The notes: a model not told the origin generated them from the sequence alone. A stretch of 64,000 nt of DNA from Pedobacter sp. D749 (GCF_019317285.1 NZ_CP079218.1:1984001-2048000), one strand, 5' to 3'; shown: positions 42,347 to 51,785, counted from the first letter of the stretch. Numbers and translations are program-made.

Positions 42347-45300
42347 ATGCAAACAAACAAACTTAAAAAGACAATCAGAAAATTCAAATGTTTTGCCGCA
42401 TTTGCGCTACTGACCATGATTACCCATGCTGTTTATGCACAGCAGAATACTTCGGTTAAAGGAACTGTAGTTGATGAAAAAGGTGCTACACTTCCCGGGG
42501 TATCGGTAATGATGGTAGATCAGACAACTAAAAAACAGGAAAGTACGGTTACCGATTTAAAAGGAATATTTGTTTTTAACAATGTTAAAATAGGAAACAG
42601 GTACGATTTTTCTTTTAATTATGTCGGTTACGAAAAGAAGACATCACCAGCCTTTCTAATCAATCCTGGTACTAATAATTCTATCCTCATCCGTATGGAA
42701 ACCAGTTCTTCAGGTTTGAATGATGTGGTAGTGGTAGGTTATGGCAGCCAGCGGAAAACCAAGATTACGGGAGCAATTTCGCAAGTAAAATCAGAGGAAC
42801 TGAATAAATATGCTGGCAGTAACTTCGCCCAGCAACTTGCCGGTAAAGCAGCTGGCGTGGTGATTAATGATGCTTCGGCGCAACCAGGCACCGATCCACA
42901 GATCGTGATTCGCGGTATTGGTACGCTTACGGCAGGCGTAAGTCCTTTGGTCGTGGTAGATGGTTTTCCACTTTCTGAAGGAAGTTCGCTTAATACCGTG
43001 AATCCCCAGGATATAGAAACCATTGATATCTTAAAGGATCCGGCATCAGCAGCCATTTATGGCTCAAGGGCTGCCAATGGGGTGATCCTGATTACCACTA
43101 AAAATGGCCGTTCAGATAAGAATACCGTTTCTTTCGACTTTTATACCGGTGCGCAGGTGCGTGCAGATAAAGTTGATCTTGTAGACGGTTATCAGTTCGC
43201 GCAGCTGAATACCGAAGCACGTGACTGGGGCTATGTGTCCAGAAACCCAACAAACAGAAGTATTAGCGATGATTATGCCACAAGGGTTTCGAAAGGTGCA
43301 AATAAAAGAGATTTAAGGTTAAACTACATTCAGCCCTATTTAAATAATCAGCCAGGTTTAACCAATACCGATTGGCTGGACGAGATTTTTAGAACAGCCC
43401 CCATCAGCAGTTATAATGTTGCGGTCTCAGGTGGAAACGATAAATCTAAATATTATTTCTCGGGCAATTATTTTGATCAGGACGGCATTGTGATAGAAAC
43501 CGGACTGAAACGTTACAGCATGTCGTTTAAGTTTGATTCCAAACTCTCTAAATCATTTGATATAGGATTGAGTATTAACCCAAGTTACAACCGTCAGAAA
43601 TTTTTCCAGAATGATGCGAGCAGGAGTAGTGATGCCATTGGTGCCGCACTGATTATGTATCCTTTTTTCCCTGCAAGAAACAACGACGGCTCTTTGGCCA
43701 TAAGCCAGCAGATTACAGCGAATACACCAGAAGATGGTGCCCTTGGTGAAAATCCTGTTGCAATAATGGAAAAAACGAAATACAATAAAAACCTGTTCCG
43801 TACCTTTGGTAATGCCTACCTTAATTTTAAACCCATTACCGGGCTTACTTTTAAATCGCTTTTAGGTGGAGATTACAGCAATAGTTTTATCGACTTTTTT
43901 ACCCCATCTGATGTGGGTGAATACCGTACGGCAGCACCAAAACCAGCCCGGACGAGCGAAACAAATGGCTCGGTGATCAATTACCTTTGGGAGAACACCC
44001 TTACTTTTGAAAAGACCTTTGGGAAACACGATATCAATGTGCTGGCCGGAACCACTTTTCAGAAAGAATCTGGTAACAGTACGCTGGTTTCGGGTACCGG
44101 AATTCCTGATAATAATATTGACAACATTGCAGGAGCATCTTCATTTTCTGTGGTTCCGCAAAGATATGTCTGGACACAACTTTCTTATCTGACCCGATTA
44201 CAGTATGCTTATGCAAACAAATACCTGTTTTCTGCAGCCATCAGAAGAGATGGTTCCTCAAGGTTTGGCCAGGATGCCAAATGGGGTAATTTTCCATCGG
44301 TAACCGGCGGATGGATTGTGAGCAGGGAAGATTTTTTTCCAAAGGTAAACTGGATTGATTTATTAAAATTCAGGGCTACTTACGGCAAGGCCGGAAATAA
44401 TCAGATTGGTAATTACAGTTCTTATGCCCTTGCAAATCCGCTAAGTTATGTAAGCGGATCAACACTTCTTCCAGGCTTTGCTGCAGTTAACCCGGCAAAC
44501 AGTACACTATCCTGGGAAACTAAAACCTCTTATAATTTTGGAATGGACTTAGGGCTTTTCAAGGTCTTGAACCTTTCTGCCAATTATTATTCGATGGTCA
44601 CTTCAGATCTTTTATTGCAGGTTCCTGTGCCCTCACAATCGGGTTATGATAGTGCACTGCAAAACGTGGGCAGGGCAAGCAACAAAGGCCTGGAGCTCGA
44701 GCTCTCTGGTACAAATATTAAACTCGGTCCTTTAAACTGGAATTTTGGTGCAAATATCGCCTCCAATAAAAATAAGGTATTGGAACTTGGGCCGGGACAG
44801 AACCAGATTGTTACCGGTACTAATAGCGCATTCAGAACCAAGGTTGGTGGGCCAATTGCTGAGCTTTATGGTTATAATGTAACCGGTGTGTATAAAAACC
44901 AAAGTGAGATAGACAACAGTCCGCACGTTGCCGGAACACTGCTGGGCGATTATATTGTGCAGGATGTGAACGGCGATGGAAAAATAACGCCCGACGACCG
45001 GATGGGCTTCGGTACCTATGCCCCAAAAATTACCTATGGTTTCAACAGTAGTCTGGCTTATAAAAGTTTTGAACTGAGTTTCTCCATCAACGGAATATGG
45101 GGAAGGAAAATTTATGATAATGGATTAGTCAATATGGAATCCGGAGAAGGTTTCTCGATGGCCGATACTTATTATTACGAGAACAGGTACCATCCTGTTA
45201 ACAACCCGAATGGTTTTTTGGCTCAACCTAATACCAATTATTCTGCCAACAGGCTCAATACGAATGCCTCGAATGTTTTCTTCCAAAAGGCTGATTATAT

Positions 45301-45529
45301 CCGCCTGCGTAATGTTCAGCTTACTTATAACTTGTCTTCAAAATTATTGTCTAAATTAAAAGTATCCAGGGCAAGTGTATATATAACCGGGAATAACCTG
45401 CTCACCATAACTAATTTTCGGGGATTTAATCCTGATGCCACCAGCGATAACGTACTTACTTCAGGCTATTCTAATTCCAACTATCCTGTGGCCAGGTCTT
45501 TTGTAGCAGGTTTCAATTTAACCTTTTAA
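42347..45529 (+). CDS. SusC/RagA family TonB-linked outer-membrane transporter
   Basis: 1060 residues from the ATG at 42347, chosen because it directly precedes a signal peptide (FAAFALLTMITHAVYAQ); the ORF is open 19 codons upstream. After the signal comes a carboxypeptidase-like domain (TVVDEKGATLPGVSVMMVD), then the SusC hallmark DVVVVGYGSQRKTKITGAIS, the plug (AAGVVINDASAQPGTDPQIV, IRGIGTL) and a 22-strand barrel. No STN domain precedes the plug, although the adjacent FecR-type gene suggests signalling. It imports large ligands with its SusD partner; a phosphodiester-containing ligand is inferred from the next enzyme gene. Confidence 0.95.
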   Translation: MQTNKLKKTIRKFKCFAAFALLTMITHAVYAQQNTSVKGTVVDEKGATLPGVSVMMVDQTTKKQESTVTDLKGIFVFNNVKIGNRYDFSFNYVGYEKKTSPAFLINPGTNNSILIRMETSSSGLNDVVVVGYGSQRKTKITGAISQVKSEELNKYAGSNFAQQLAGKAAGVVINDASAQPGTDPQIVIRGIGTLTAGVSPLVVVDGFPLSEGSSLNTVNPQDIETIDILKDPASAAIYGSRAANGVILITTKNGRSDKNTVSFDFYTGAQVRADKVDLVDGYQFAQLNTEARDWGYVSRNPTNRSISDDYATRVSKGANKRDLRLNYIQPYLNNQPGLTNTDWLDEIFRTAPISSYNVAVSGGNDKSKYYFSGNYFDQDGIVIETGLKRYSMSFKFDSKLSKSFDIGLSINPSYNRQKFFQNDASRSSDAIGAALIMYPFFPARNNDGSLAISQQITANTPEDGALGENPVAIMEKTKYNKNLFRTFGNAYLNFKPITGLTFKSLLGGDYSNSFIDFFTPSDVGEYRTAAPKPARTSETNGSVINYLWENTLTFEKTFGKHDINVLAGTTFQKESGNSTLVSGTGIPDNNIDNIAGASSFSVVPQRYVWTQLSYLTRLQYAYANKYLFSAAIRRDGSSRFGQDAKWGNFPSVTGGWIVSREDFFPKVNWIDLLKFRATYGKAGNNQIGNYSSYALANPLSYVSGSTLLPGFAAVNPANSTLSWETKTSYNFGMDLGLFKVLNLSANYYSMVTSDLLLQVPVPSQSGYDSALQNVGRASNKGLELELSGTNIKLGPLNWNFGANIASNKNKVLELGPGQNQIVTGTNSAFRTKVGGPIAELYGYNVTGVYKNQSEIDNSPHVAGTLLGDYIVQDVNGDGKITPDDRMGFGTYAPKITYGFNSSLAYKSFELSFSINGIWGRKIYDNGLVNMESGEGFSMADTYYYENRYHPVNNPNGFLAQPNTNYSANRLNTNASNVFFQKADYIRLRNVQLTYNLSSKLLSKLKVSRASVYITGNNLLTITNFRGFNPDATSDNVLTSGYSNSNYPVARSFVAGFNLTF

Positions 45530-45596
45530 TGTAAAGCAACATCTTAATTATATGAAACCATCATCAAGCTTGCCGCTTAAAAATCATAATATACCG

Positions 45597-47006
45597 ATGA
45601 AAAAAATAATCAATAAAATACTTGTTACAGGAGGACTTTTCTGTCTTTTAGGAATAACTTCCTGTACTAAAGAACTCAATCAACAGCCCATTACCTCCAA
45701 ATCTCTCACTAATTTTCTCACTACAGAAACCGAAGTTGAAGAGTATGTGAACGCGGTTTACGGTACCTTACAATTAAACGGCTTATATGGCCTTTATCTG
45801 CCTGCCATCGGAGAAATTCCCTCAGATAATACATTTGATGAGGTTCCTGCAAACGACAGCGGGATGTATGGCCAGCTCGATCAGTTTACCACCGTTGCCT
45901 CCAATGGCATGCTTTCAGATTTATGGAAGAATTCCTACCAGGGCATTCAGCGTGCCAATACCGTGCTGAACAGGATTGATGATATTCCTTATGCCAGCGC
46001 TGCCACAAAGCAGGCAAGAAAAGGGGAAATGCATTTTGTGCGTGCCCTGCTTTACTTTAATATGGTTCGTGTGTTTGGCGATGTGCCTTTGGTGACCAAA
46101 GAAACCACCAATCCCAACGAGTTTTTTGGCCAGGGGCGCACAAATAAAGATCTGGTATATGCACAGATTATTTCAGACCTGACTAATGCCATACAAGAAT
46201 TGCCTGCAAGTACCACTACACCAGGAAAAGCTGTTAAAACAGCTGCCCAATCTTTAATCGGGAAAGTCTATCTGACTTTGGGCAAATTTGCAGAAAGCAA
46301 AGCCGTACTGGCAGATGTAGTTGCCTCGGGAAGGCACCAGTTGCTTGCTGAGCCAGCTGACATTTTCGCATTGACTAACAAGAACAATAATGAAATTATT
46401 TTTGCCGTGCAGTTTGCATCTGGAATAAACGGAAATAGCGAAGGCAGTTCTGCTTACCAGCAGTTCAGTCCATCGGGTACCATCAGCGGCGCAAAAGGCC
46501 ATAACCTGCCAACCAAAAGTTTCTATCAGTTATATAGTGCTTCGGACAAACGCAAAACAGCTTATGTTGGTTTAACCAGTGCCGGAACTCCTTTTTCTAC
46601 CAAGCTGAAAGCTTCGGCAACAACTCCGGTAGACGGAGGCAGCAACTTTGTGGTATTGCGTTATGCAGATGTATTGTTAATGCTGGCTGAAGATGAAAAT
46701 GAGCTGGGGAATACTGAGACAGCAAAAACTTACCTGAATCTGGTACGAAAGAGAGCAGGCCTGGCCGATGCCACACAGCAGAGTCAGGTAGATGTTAGGG
46801 ATGCAATTACGCTGGAGAGAAGATTGGAACTGATAGGGGAAGGCCATCGTTGGTTTGATCTGCTCAGAACTGGTAACGCTGTTTCAGTAATGAACGCCTG
46901 GTTTGCCTCGCAAAATATAACCACCAGAATTACAAACCGCGATCTATTGCAACCTATTCCGCAAGACCAGATTGATACAGATCCCGCAATTAAACAAAAT
47001 CCATAA
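45597..47006 (+). CDS. SusD/RagB family substrate-binding lipoprotein
   Basis: 469 residues from the ATG at 45597, which places the lipobox (LLGITSC) at a normal distance; an ATG at 45552 would make the leader unusually long. SusD features are TKELNQQPITSKSLTNFLTT at the start, MHFVRALLYFNMVRVFGDVP, ADVLLMLAEDENELGNTETA, KTYLNLVRKRAGL and ELIGEGHRWFDLLRTG, the helical SusD core. It sits as a lid on the SusC barrel at the cell surface. A 67-base gap separates it from the SusC gene. Confidence 0.94.
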   Translation: MKKIINKILVTGGLFCLLGITSCTKELNQQPITSKSLTNFLTTETEVEEYVNAVYGTLQLNGLYGLYLPAIGEIPSDNTFDEVPANDSGMYGQLDQFTTVASNGMLSDLWKNSYQGIQRANTVLNRIDDIPYASAATKQARKGEMHFVRALLYFNMVRVFGDVPLVTKETTNPNEFFGQGRTNKDLVYAQIISDLTNAIQELPASTTTPGKAVKTAAQSLIGKVYLTLGKFAESKAVLADVVASGRHQLLAEPADIFALTNKNNNEIIFAVQFASGINGNSEGSSAYQQFSPSGTISGAKGHNLPTKSFYQLYSASDKRKTAYVGLTSAGTPFSTKLKASATTPVDGGSNFVVLRYADVLLMLAEDENELGNTETAKTYLNLVRKRAGLADATQQSQVDVRDAITLERRLELIGEGHRWFDLLRTGNAVSVMNAWFASQNITTRITNRDLLQPIPQDQIDTDPAIKQNP

Positions 47007-47033
47007 ATAATATCAAATTTTAATAAAAACGAA

Positions 47034-47933
47034 ATGAAAAGAATTATTTTACAGTTATCCATAGCATTAATTGCATTTAGTGGGTTTGCACAATCGGTAC
47101 CAGAAGCTAGTTTAAAAGAAGTACTTAACCCTAAAAGCCAGAGGGTATTGGTTACTGCCCATCGTGGCGACTGGCGCAATACGCCTGAAAATTCAATTCA
47201 GGCCCTTAAAAACTGTATTGCTATGGGAGTAGACATTATGGAACTGGATCTGAAGAAAACAAAAGACGGCCAGCTGGTGATCATGCACGATCAAACCATT
47301 GATAGAACCACAACAGGAAAAGGTGACGTTTCTGATTATACCCTGTCTGAAATAAAAACATTTTTCCTACGCTCAGGTTCGGGGCATCCAACTAAACACC
47401 ATATACCAACCTTTATGGAAATACTGGCCATTGCGAAAGATAAGATCATTATTGATGTAGATAAGGGATATGATTATTATCCTCAGGTAATTAAGGAACT
47501 GCGTGAACAGGGAATGATCGGCCAGGCCATCGTGAATGTCAAAGGAAGTACACCATTACCCCAGATAGAACAGGAGGTAGGTAAAATTGAGGAAGACATT
47601 ACCATCATGCCAATAGTGGATATGAAAAGAGCTGATGCTTCAGAAATTATCGCGAGTTATAAACCCCATCAAAAAACCATTATCCAGGCCAACTTCAGTA
47701 GCGATACCTTATCGGTGTTAAAAAATATTGCCAGCCTTAGAACAAATTATGGTTTATGGATCAATAGCTTATGGCCAGAACAGAACGGTGGTCATGATGA
47801 TGACCTGGCGGTTGAAGAAAACAAAAAAGATGAAAGCTGGGGTTGGCTGATCAGCCATAAAGCAAACCTGATCCAAACGGACCGCCCAAAAGAACTTATT
47901 GAATATTTAAGAGCGAAAAAACTTCATCATTAG
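47034..47933 (+). CDS. Secreted glycerophosphodiester phosphodiesterase
   Basis: 299 residues with signal peptide (MKRIILQLSIALIAFSGFAQ). The GDPD motifs are complete: VTAHRGDWRNTPENSIQAL (His-Arg and Glu), GVDIMELDLKKTKDGQLVIM (Glu-x-Asp), and HDQTIDRTTTGKG with the second catalytic His. The enzyme cleaves glycerophosphodiesters to glycerol-3-phosphate and an alcohol, using Ca2+ or another divalent metal. It is 27 bases after the SusD gene, so it is the catalytic end of the sigma/anti-sigma/SusC/SusD operon. Likely periplasmic. Confidence 0.92.
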   Translation: MKRIILQLSIALIAFSGFAQSVPEASLKEVLNPKSQRVLVTAHRGDWRNTPENSIQALKNCIAMGVDIMELDLKKTKDGQLVIMHDQTIDRTTTGKGDVSDYTLSEIKTFFLRSGSGHPTKHHIPTFMEILAIAKDKIIIDVDKGYDYYPQVIKELREQGMIGQAIVNVKGSTPLPQIEQEVGKIEEDITIMPIVDMKRADASEIIASYKPHQKTIIQANFSSDTLSVLKNIASLRTNYGLWINSLWPEQNGGHDDDLAVEENKKDESWGWLISHKANLIQTDRPKELIEYLRAKKLHH

Positions 47934-47980
47934 TTTTTCTGGCTGGATTTTGATTAAGTATAGCTAAGGATTGTATAGAG

Positions 47981-48198
47981 GCTGTATCATAAAGACTCCA
48001 ATAGAATGGTCGTCATCTCGACCGAAGCAACGCGAAGTGGAGAGATCTATTTAGTTAGATTTCTCGACTGCGTTGCACTCCGCTCGAAATGACGGTAACA
48101 CAAGGGAATTTTTACGTGAAGATTAATTAGGTCATTTATATTGATTTTTATAAAATAAATTATCCCTCAGATTGACAGTTCAATATTTATGATACAGC
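47981..48198. repeat. Nested inverted-repeat element
   Basis: Perfect 13-base outer arms GCTGTATCATAAA (47981-47993) and TTTATGATACAGC (48186-48198) enclose an inner imperfect 37-base stem (48012-48048 against 48057-48093, GTCATCTCGACCGAAGCAAC to AAATGAC). Between them lies TTTATAAAATAAATTATCCC TCAG, the inverse of the left end of the ~310 bp repeat. It explains most of the 392-base gap; no ORF is present. Confidence 0.85.
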
Positions 48199-48293
48199 TT
48201 CTTGTTTGAATTTTGTTCAGTTCAAATTTTATGAGATGGAATCAATAGTTTGAGGTTTTTCCATACTGGCTATTAAATTTAACCGCTTTCCTT

Positions 48294-48301
48294 TATCTTT
48301 G
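48294..48301 (+). promoter_or_regulatory. -7 box of the ABC-F gene
   Basis: TATCTTTG is an exact TANNTTTG match, 24 bases before the GTG start. No clear -33 element. Confidence 0.5.
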
Positions 48302-48325
48302 CCGCTAATTTAATATTCCCAGTTC

Positions 48326-49960
48326 GTGATTAATGTAAATAACATCTCCGTTTCATTTGGCGGAACTACCCTTTTTAGCGATGTAACCTTTTCGATAAAC
48401 GAGAACGATAAAATCGCCCTTATGGGTAAAAATGGTGCAGGCAAGTCGACTATACTAAAAATCATTGCCGATGTAGCCAAACCTACTTCCGGTAGTGTAA
48501 CAGGTCCGAAAGAAGCAGTGATTGCCTATTTGCCCCAACATTTGCTCACTCATGACAATGTTACTGTTTTCGAGGAAACCATGAAAGCCTTTGCAGAGGT
48601 AAACCAGATGCAAAAAGAGCTTGATGAACTGAACGAGCAATTGACTATCCGTACCGATTACGAAAGTGATGATTATATGAAGCTTATCGAGCGCGTATCG
48701 GAACTGAGTGAGCAATTTTACTCCATTGAAGAAATCAATTATGATGCGGAAGTAGAGAAAGTGTTGAAAGGTTTGGGTTTTGAGCGTAAAGATTTTGGTC
48801 GCCAAACTTCTGAATTTTCGGGTGGATGGCGTATGCGGATTGAGTTAGCGAAGATTTTATTGAAGAAACCTGATCTGATCTTACTGGATGAGCCTACCAA
48901 CCACATGGATATCGAAAGTATTCAATGGCTGGAAGATTTCCTGATCAACTCGGCGAAGGCCGTAATGGTCATCTCTCACGATCGTACTTTTGTAGATAAC
49001 ATTACCAATCGTACCATCGAGGTAACCATGGGCAGGATTTATGATTACAAGGCCAAATATACCCATTACCTCCAATTGCGTGCTGATCGCCGTATCCACC
49101 AGTTAAAAGCTTACGAAGAACAGCAGCGTTTTATTGCAGATAACCAGGAATTTATCGATCGTTTCAGGGGAACTTATTCTAAAACCTTACAGGTGCAATC
49201 GCGCGTAAAAATGCTCGAGAAGCTTGAAGTGATCGAAATTGATGAAGTAGATACCTCAGCATTGAGATTAAAGTTTCCGCCATCGCCACGTTCAGGTCAG
49301 TATCCGGTAATGGTAGAAGAACTTACTAAAACTTATGGCGATCATGTGGTTTTCGAAAAAGCATCCATGGTGATCGAACGCGGAGAAAAAGTGGCTTTCG
49401 TTGGTAAAAATGGCGAAGGTAAATCGACGATGATTAAAGCCATCATGGGCGAGATAGATTTTGAAGGCGGTTTAAAAGTAGGACACAATGCTAAAATTGG
49501 CTATTTTGCGCAAAACCAGGCCGCATTACTTGATGAGAACCTTACTGTATTCGAAACCATTGACCAGATTCCGTTAAGCGACGGCTCAATAAAAATCAAA
49601 GACCTTTTAGGTGCCTTTATGTTTAGTGGCGATGATACCACTAAAAAGGTTAAAGTACTTTCTGGTGGCGAGAAAACGCGTTTAGCTATGATTAAATTAT
49701 TGTTAGAGCCTGTAAATGTATTAATCCTCGATGAGCCGACTAACCATTTGGATATGAAAACCAAAGACATTATTAAAGATGCATTGAAAGATTTTGATGG
49801 TACTTTAATTTTGGTATCGCATGACCGGGATTTCTTAGATGGATTGGTACAAAAAGTATTTGAATTTGGCAATAAGCGTGTTCGTGAACACTTTGAAGAT
49901 ATAAAAGGATTCTTAGCCTATAAAAAAATGAATAGTCTGAAGGAAATTGAACAAGGCTAA
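48326..49960 (+). CDS. ABC-F family ATPase (translation factor type)
   Basis: 544 residues from a GTG start (MINVNNISVSFGGTTLFSDV). Two ATP-binding cassettes without membrane domain: Walker A GKNGAGKST near 36 and GKNGEGKST near 358, signatures FSGGWRMRIEL and LSGGEKTRLAM, Walker B LILLDEPTNHMD and VLILDEPTNHLD. The linker (~240-310) is charged and helical (YKAKYTHYLQLRADRRIHQL), the P-site tRNA-interaction motif. Closest by length to YbiT. ABC-F proteins act on ribosomes; some give antibiotic protection, which cannot be inferred here. Confidence 0.94.
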   Translation: MINVNNISVSFGGTTLFSDVTFSINENDKIALMGKNGAGKSTILKIIADVAKPTSGSVTGPKEAVIAYLPQHLLTHDNVTVFEETMKAFAEVNQMQKELDELNEQLTIRTDYESDDYMKLIERVSELSEQFYSIEEINYDAEVEKVLKGLGFERKDFGRQTSEFSGGWRMRIELAKILLKKPDLILLDEPTNHMDIESIQWLEDFLINSAKAVMVISHDRTFVDNITNRTIEVTMGRIYDYKAKYTHYLQLRADRRIHQLKAYEEQQRFIADNQEFIDRFRGTYSKTLQVQSRVKMLEKLEVIEIDEVDTSALRLKFPPSPRSGQYPVMVEELTKTYGDHVVFEKASMVIERGEKVAFVGKNGEGKSTMIKAIMGEIDFEGGLKVGHNAKIGYFAQNQAALLDENLTVFETIDQIPLSDGSIKIKDLLGAFMFSGDDTTKKVKVLSGGEKTRLAMIKLLLEPVNVLILDEPTNHLDMKTKDIIKDALKDFDGTLILVSHDRDFLDGLVQKVFEFGNKRVREHFEDIKGFLAYKKMNSLKEIEQG

Positions 49961-49975
49961 ATAAGTACCGCGGTC

Positions 49976-50052
49976 GTCAGTCTGAGCGTAGTCGAAGACT
50001 TTTGAGATGGATAAATCGCAAATAAATGCCCTTCGACTACGCTCAGGGTGAC
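49976..50052. repeat. Dispersed palindrome, GTCAGTCTGAGCG family
   Basis: GTCAGTCTGAGCGTAGTCGAAG up to residue 49997 (22 bases) pairs with the segment 50031-50052 ending AGGGTGAC. It is the same module as the inner repeat at 21369-21436. Confidence 0.85.
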
Positions 50053-50109
50053 ATCTTTTTGCTATTTATCTCTTAACTTAATGACATTGACCCTTAGCCC
50101 AGGTTTGAA

Positions 50110-50131
50110 AGCAGTTCTAAAAAGAGCTGCT
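50110..50131 (+). terminator. Terminator downstream of the ABC-F gene
   Basis: AGCAGTTCT-aaaa-AGAGCTGCT with one G-T pair, followed by nine T. It lies 150 bases past the stop, beyond the palindrome at 49976-50052. Confidence 0.85.
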
Positions 50132-50156
50132 TTTTTTTTAAAAGCTAGCACCGCGA

Positions 50157-50285
50157 ATGGTCTCGAAGCATCGTCATTGCGATCGTAGTGGAGAAATCTT
50201 TTAAGATAGTTCAAAGATCTCTCCATTTTTCTGCGCTACATCCGATACTTATCGGATCGAGGTGACGACCATTCTATCGGAATCT
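50157..50285. repeat. Imperfect long palindrome of the ATAGAATGGTCGTC family
   Basis: Left part CGTCATTGCGATCGTAGTGG, AGAAATCTTT; right part AAAGATCTCTCCA, ATCCGATACTTATCGGATCG, AGGTGACGACCATTCTAT. It shares the GACGACCATTCTAT end with 47998-48012 (inverted), 8410-8430 and 51637-51650. Confidence 0.7.
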
Positions 50286-50310
50286 GTCAATGGTAGAGGT
50301 TTGAATTTTT

Positions 50311-50907
50311 TTAAAGAACAAGAGCGGCAATTTCTTCCTCAGAGGTTTCTACCCGGCTAACATCCGTTTGGGCAGCAGCAAAATGATCGATGGTTAAATT
50401 GGTTGCTTTGCCCATAATCAAAGCATGGCGATTGGTGTTACCTTTTAATTTTAACGTACTGCTGTCGAGAATTTCAGTATATAGCCCCTCGGTACTGGTG
50501 TTAATATCGGCAAAGGCATTTCCCTTAAGAATAATCTGGAGAAATTTGGTAGTGAGCCTAGCTTCTGTTTTCACTACTGCATTTTGATCGGCCTCAATGC
50601 GGTAGATGTCGTTTACATAAACAATAAGTTTACACTTTTCTTTATCAAGACCTGTAATGCGTAGTATTTCGCCTTGCTGCGTCACTTTCACATTTCCAGT
50701 GTTATCATCAGCATAAGACACTCCAATGGAAATCCCCTGAACCAATGTTACTTCTACATTGCCCTTTATCACAATCTTTCTAAAGTTTTGAATGTTGTAA
50801 AGTAATGTATTGTTTTTTTCTGTAGCCCTTAAATCGTTTGGAAGGGTAGCCATCAAGGTTGTTAAGGCAAATGCCATAGTGATTAGCGTTTTAATTGAGG
50901 TTTTCAT
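50311..50907 (-). CDS. DUF2807 (GIN domain) secreted protein
   Basis: 198 residues with a signal peptide (LITMAFALTTLMATLPNDLR). The body reads FRKIVIKGNVEVTLVQGISI, VTQQGEILRITGLDKEKCKL, IVYVNDIYRIEADQNAVV and IILKGNAFADINTSTEG, the repetitive right-handed beta-helix-like pattern of the GIN/DUF2807 family (putative autotransporter adhesin head). Members are secreted and of unknown function. A CTGTTC/GAACAG palindrome about 170 bases upstream may be a regulator site. Confidence 0.85.
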   Translation of the reverse strand: MKTSIKTLITMAFALTTLMATLPNDLRATEKNNTLLYNIQNFRKIVIKGNVEVTLVQGISIGVSYADDNTGNVKVTQQGEILRITGLDKEKCKLIVYVNDIYRIEADQNAVVKTEARLTTKFLQIILKGNAFADINTSTEGLYTEILDSSTLKLKGNTNRHALIMGKATNLTIDHFAAAQTDVSRVETSEEEIAALVL

Positions 50908-51077
50908 CTGGTGTTTAATTAAATGTTATTTTTTTACACGATGGTAGTCTGTTTGCTACTGCGAATCAGTTTGTACCAACATTATTCAGTTGCATGGTTA
51001 ACCAAGCTGGTGCCAAAATACAAATGTGTCCTTAATTGCTTCTTAAGAGGTGTTTCTGCTCATTTGCTTATCGAAGG

Positions 51078-51116
51078 CTGTTCATTTCCGAACAGTCGAT
51101 GTGCGACGGCGAACAG
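51078..51116. promoter_or_regulatory. CTGTTC-N6-GAACAG palindrome with a second half site
   Basis: CTGTTC (51078-51083) and GAACAG (51090-51095) form a perfect dyad, and another GAACAG follows at 51111-51116, 21 bases downstream of the previous one. It lies ~170 bases upstream of the GIN-domain gene. Whether it is an operator is unproven. The 885-base gap 50908-51792 holds this, the repeats near 51.37 and 51.5 kb, and no convincing gene. Confidence 0.35.
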
Positions 51117-51367
51117 TTTTTTTATAGTGCTTATAAAGAACTCCTGTTAAGTATGGAAGTCGTTAACATATTGATTAATAGTTGTTTGTAGAATAATGTC
51201 AATGATGGAGTCAATTTATTGCCTAAAATCGGAAAGACAGGGAATTTAAACGAATTAATTGGCCGCGAAGCATTCTTACAGCGATCGCTACCAGCGTGGG
51301 CTTTAGGATTGCTTCGTGCCTTATAATGACGTTTATGTAAACAACTGATATTTAGTGTTATTTTTTT

Positions 51368-51524
51368 GACCATATAAGACATTTAAGGACATATAAGCTT
51401 AGATGTTCTTTGTATGGTGTGAAAGCTTAAAAGATTATTTAATGAATTAGATGTTCTTAGGTGTCTAAGGTGGTTAATTAAACTGCATAGTCTTTAAATT
51501 TTACGACCACCTTAGACATCTTAG
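51368..51524. repeat. Relatives of the 113 bp repeat hairpin
   Basis: ACCATATAAGACATTTAAGG (near 51369) is a degenerate copy of the right arm of the 113 bp unit. It is followed by an independent hairpin, CTTAGGTGTCTAAGGTGGTT (51456-51475) with ACCACCTTAGACATCTTAG (51506-51524), which has the same layout with different stem bases. Confidence 0.7.
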
Positions 51525-51589
51525 CTCAATGAGTTTTGCAGGATGCAAAATCTTAAACCTAATACTTTAGAAAGTGCATATAGTACGTC

Positions 51590-51785
51590 ATTCCTATTTT
51601 TTTCAGGCTACAGACCTGATGGTTACTCGCAATGACGACCATTTTATTGGATTCTTTCAATGGTAACCTGTCGAAGGACTAGATTAAATAGGCCTTGGCA
51701 GGGCGTTTCGATACTTCGTCAAGCTCAGTACAGGCTGAGCTCAACATGACAATATGAGTTGAAATTAACTTTGTGATACAGCTTC
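51590..51785. repeat. Cluster of dispersed-module fragments
   Basis: This part of the gap contains a CAGGCTACAGACCTG-like hairpin, an ATGACGACCATTTTATTGGA module end (about 51633-51652), a CTGTCGAAGGACT / CTTCGTCAAGCTCAG segment and the repeat terminus TTTGTGATACAGCTTC (51770-51785), also found at 48186-48201. It looks like an eroded composite of the modules seen elsewhere. Confidence 0.55.

Noticed and set aside
50923..51382. Short ORFs on both strands in the gap before the MpaB-like gene
   Set aside because: They overlap palindromes and repeat fragments, have no recognisable protein pattern and no start signal.
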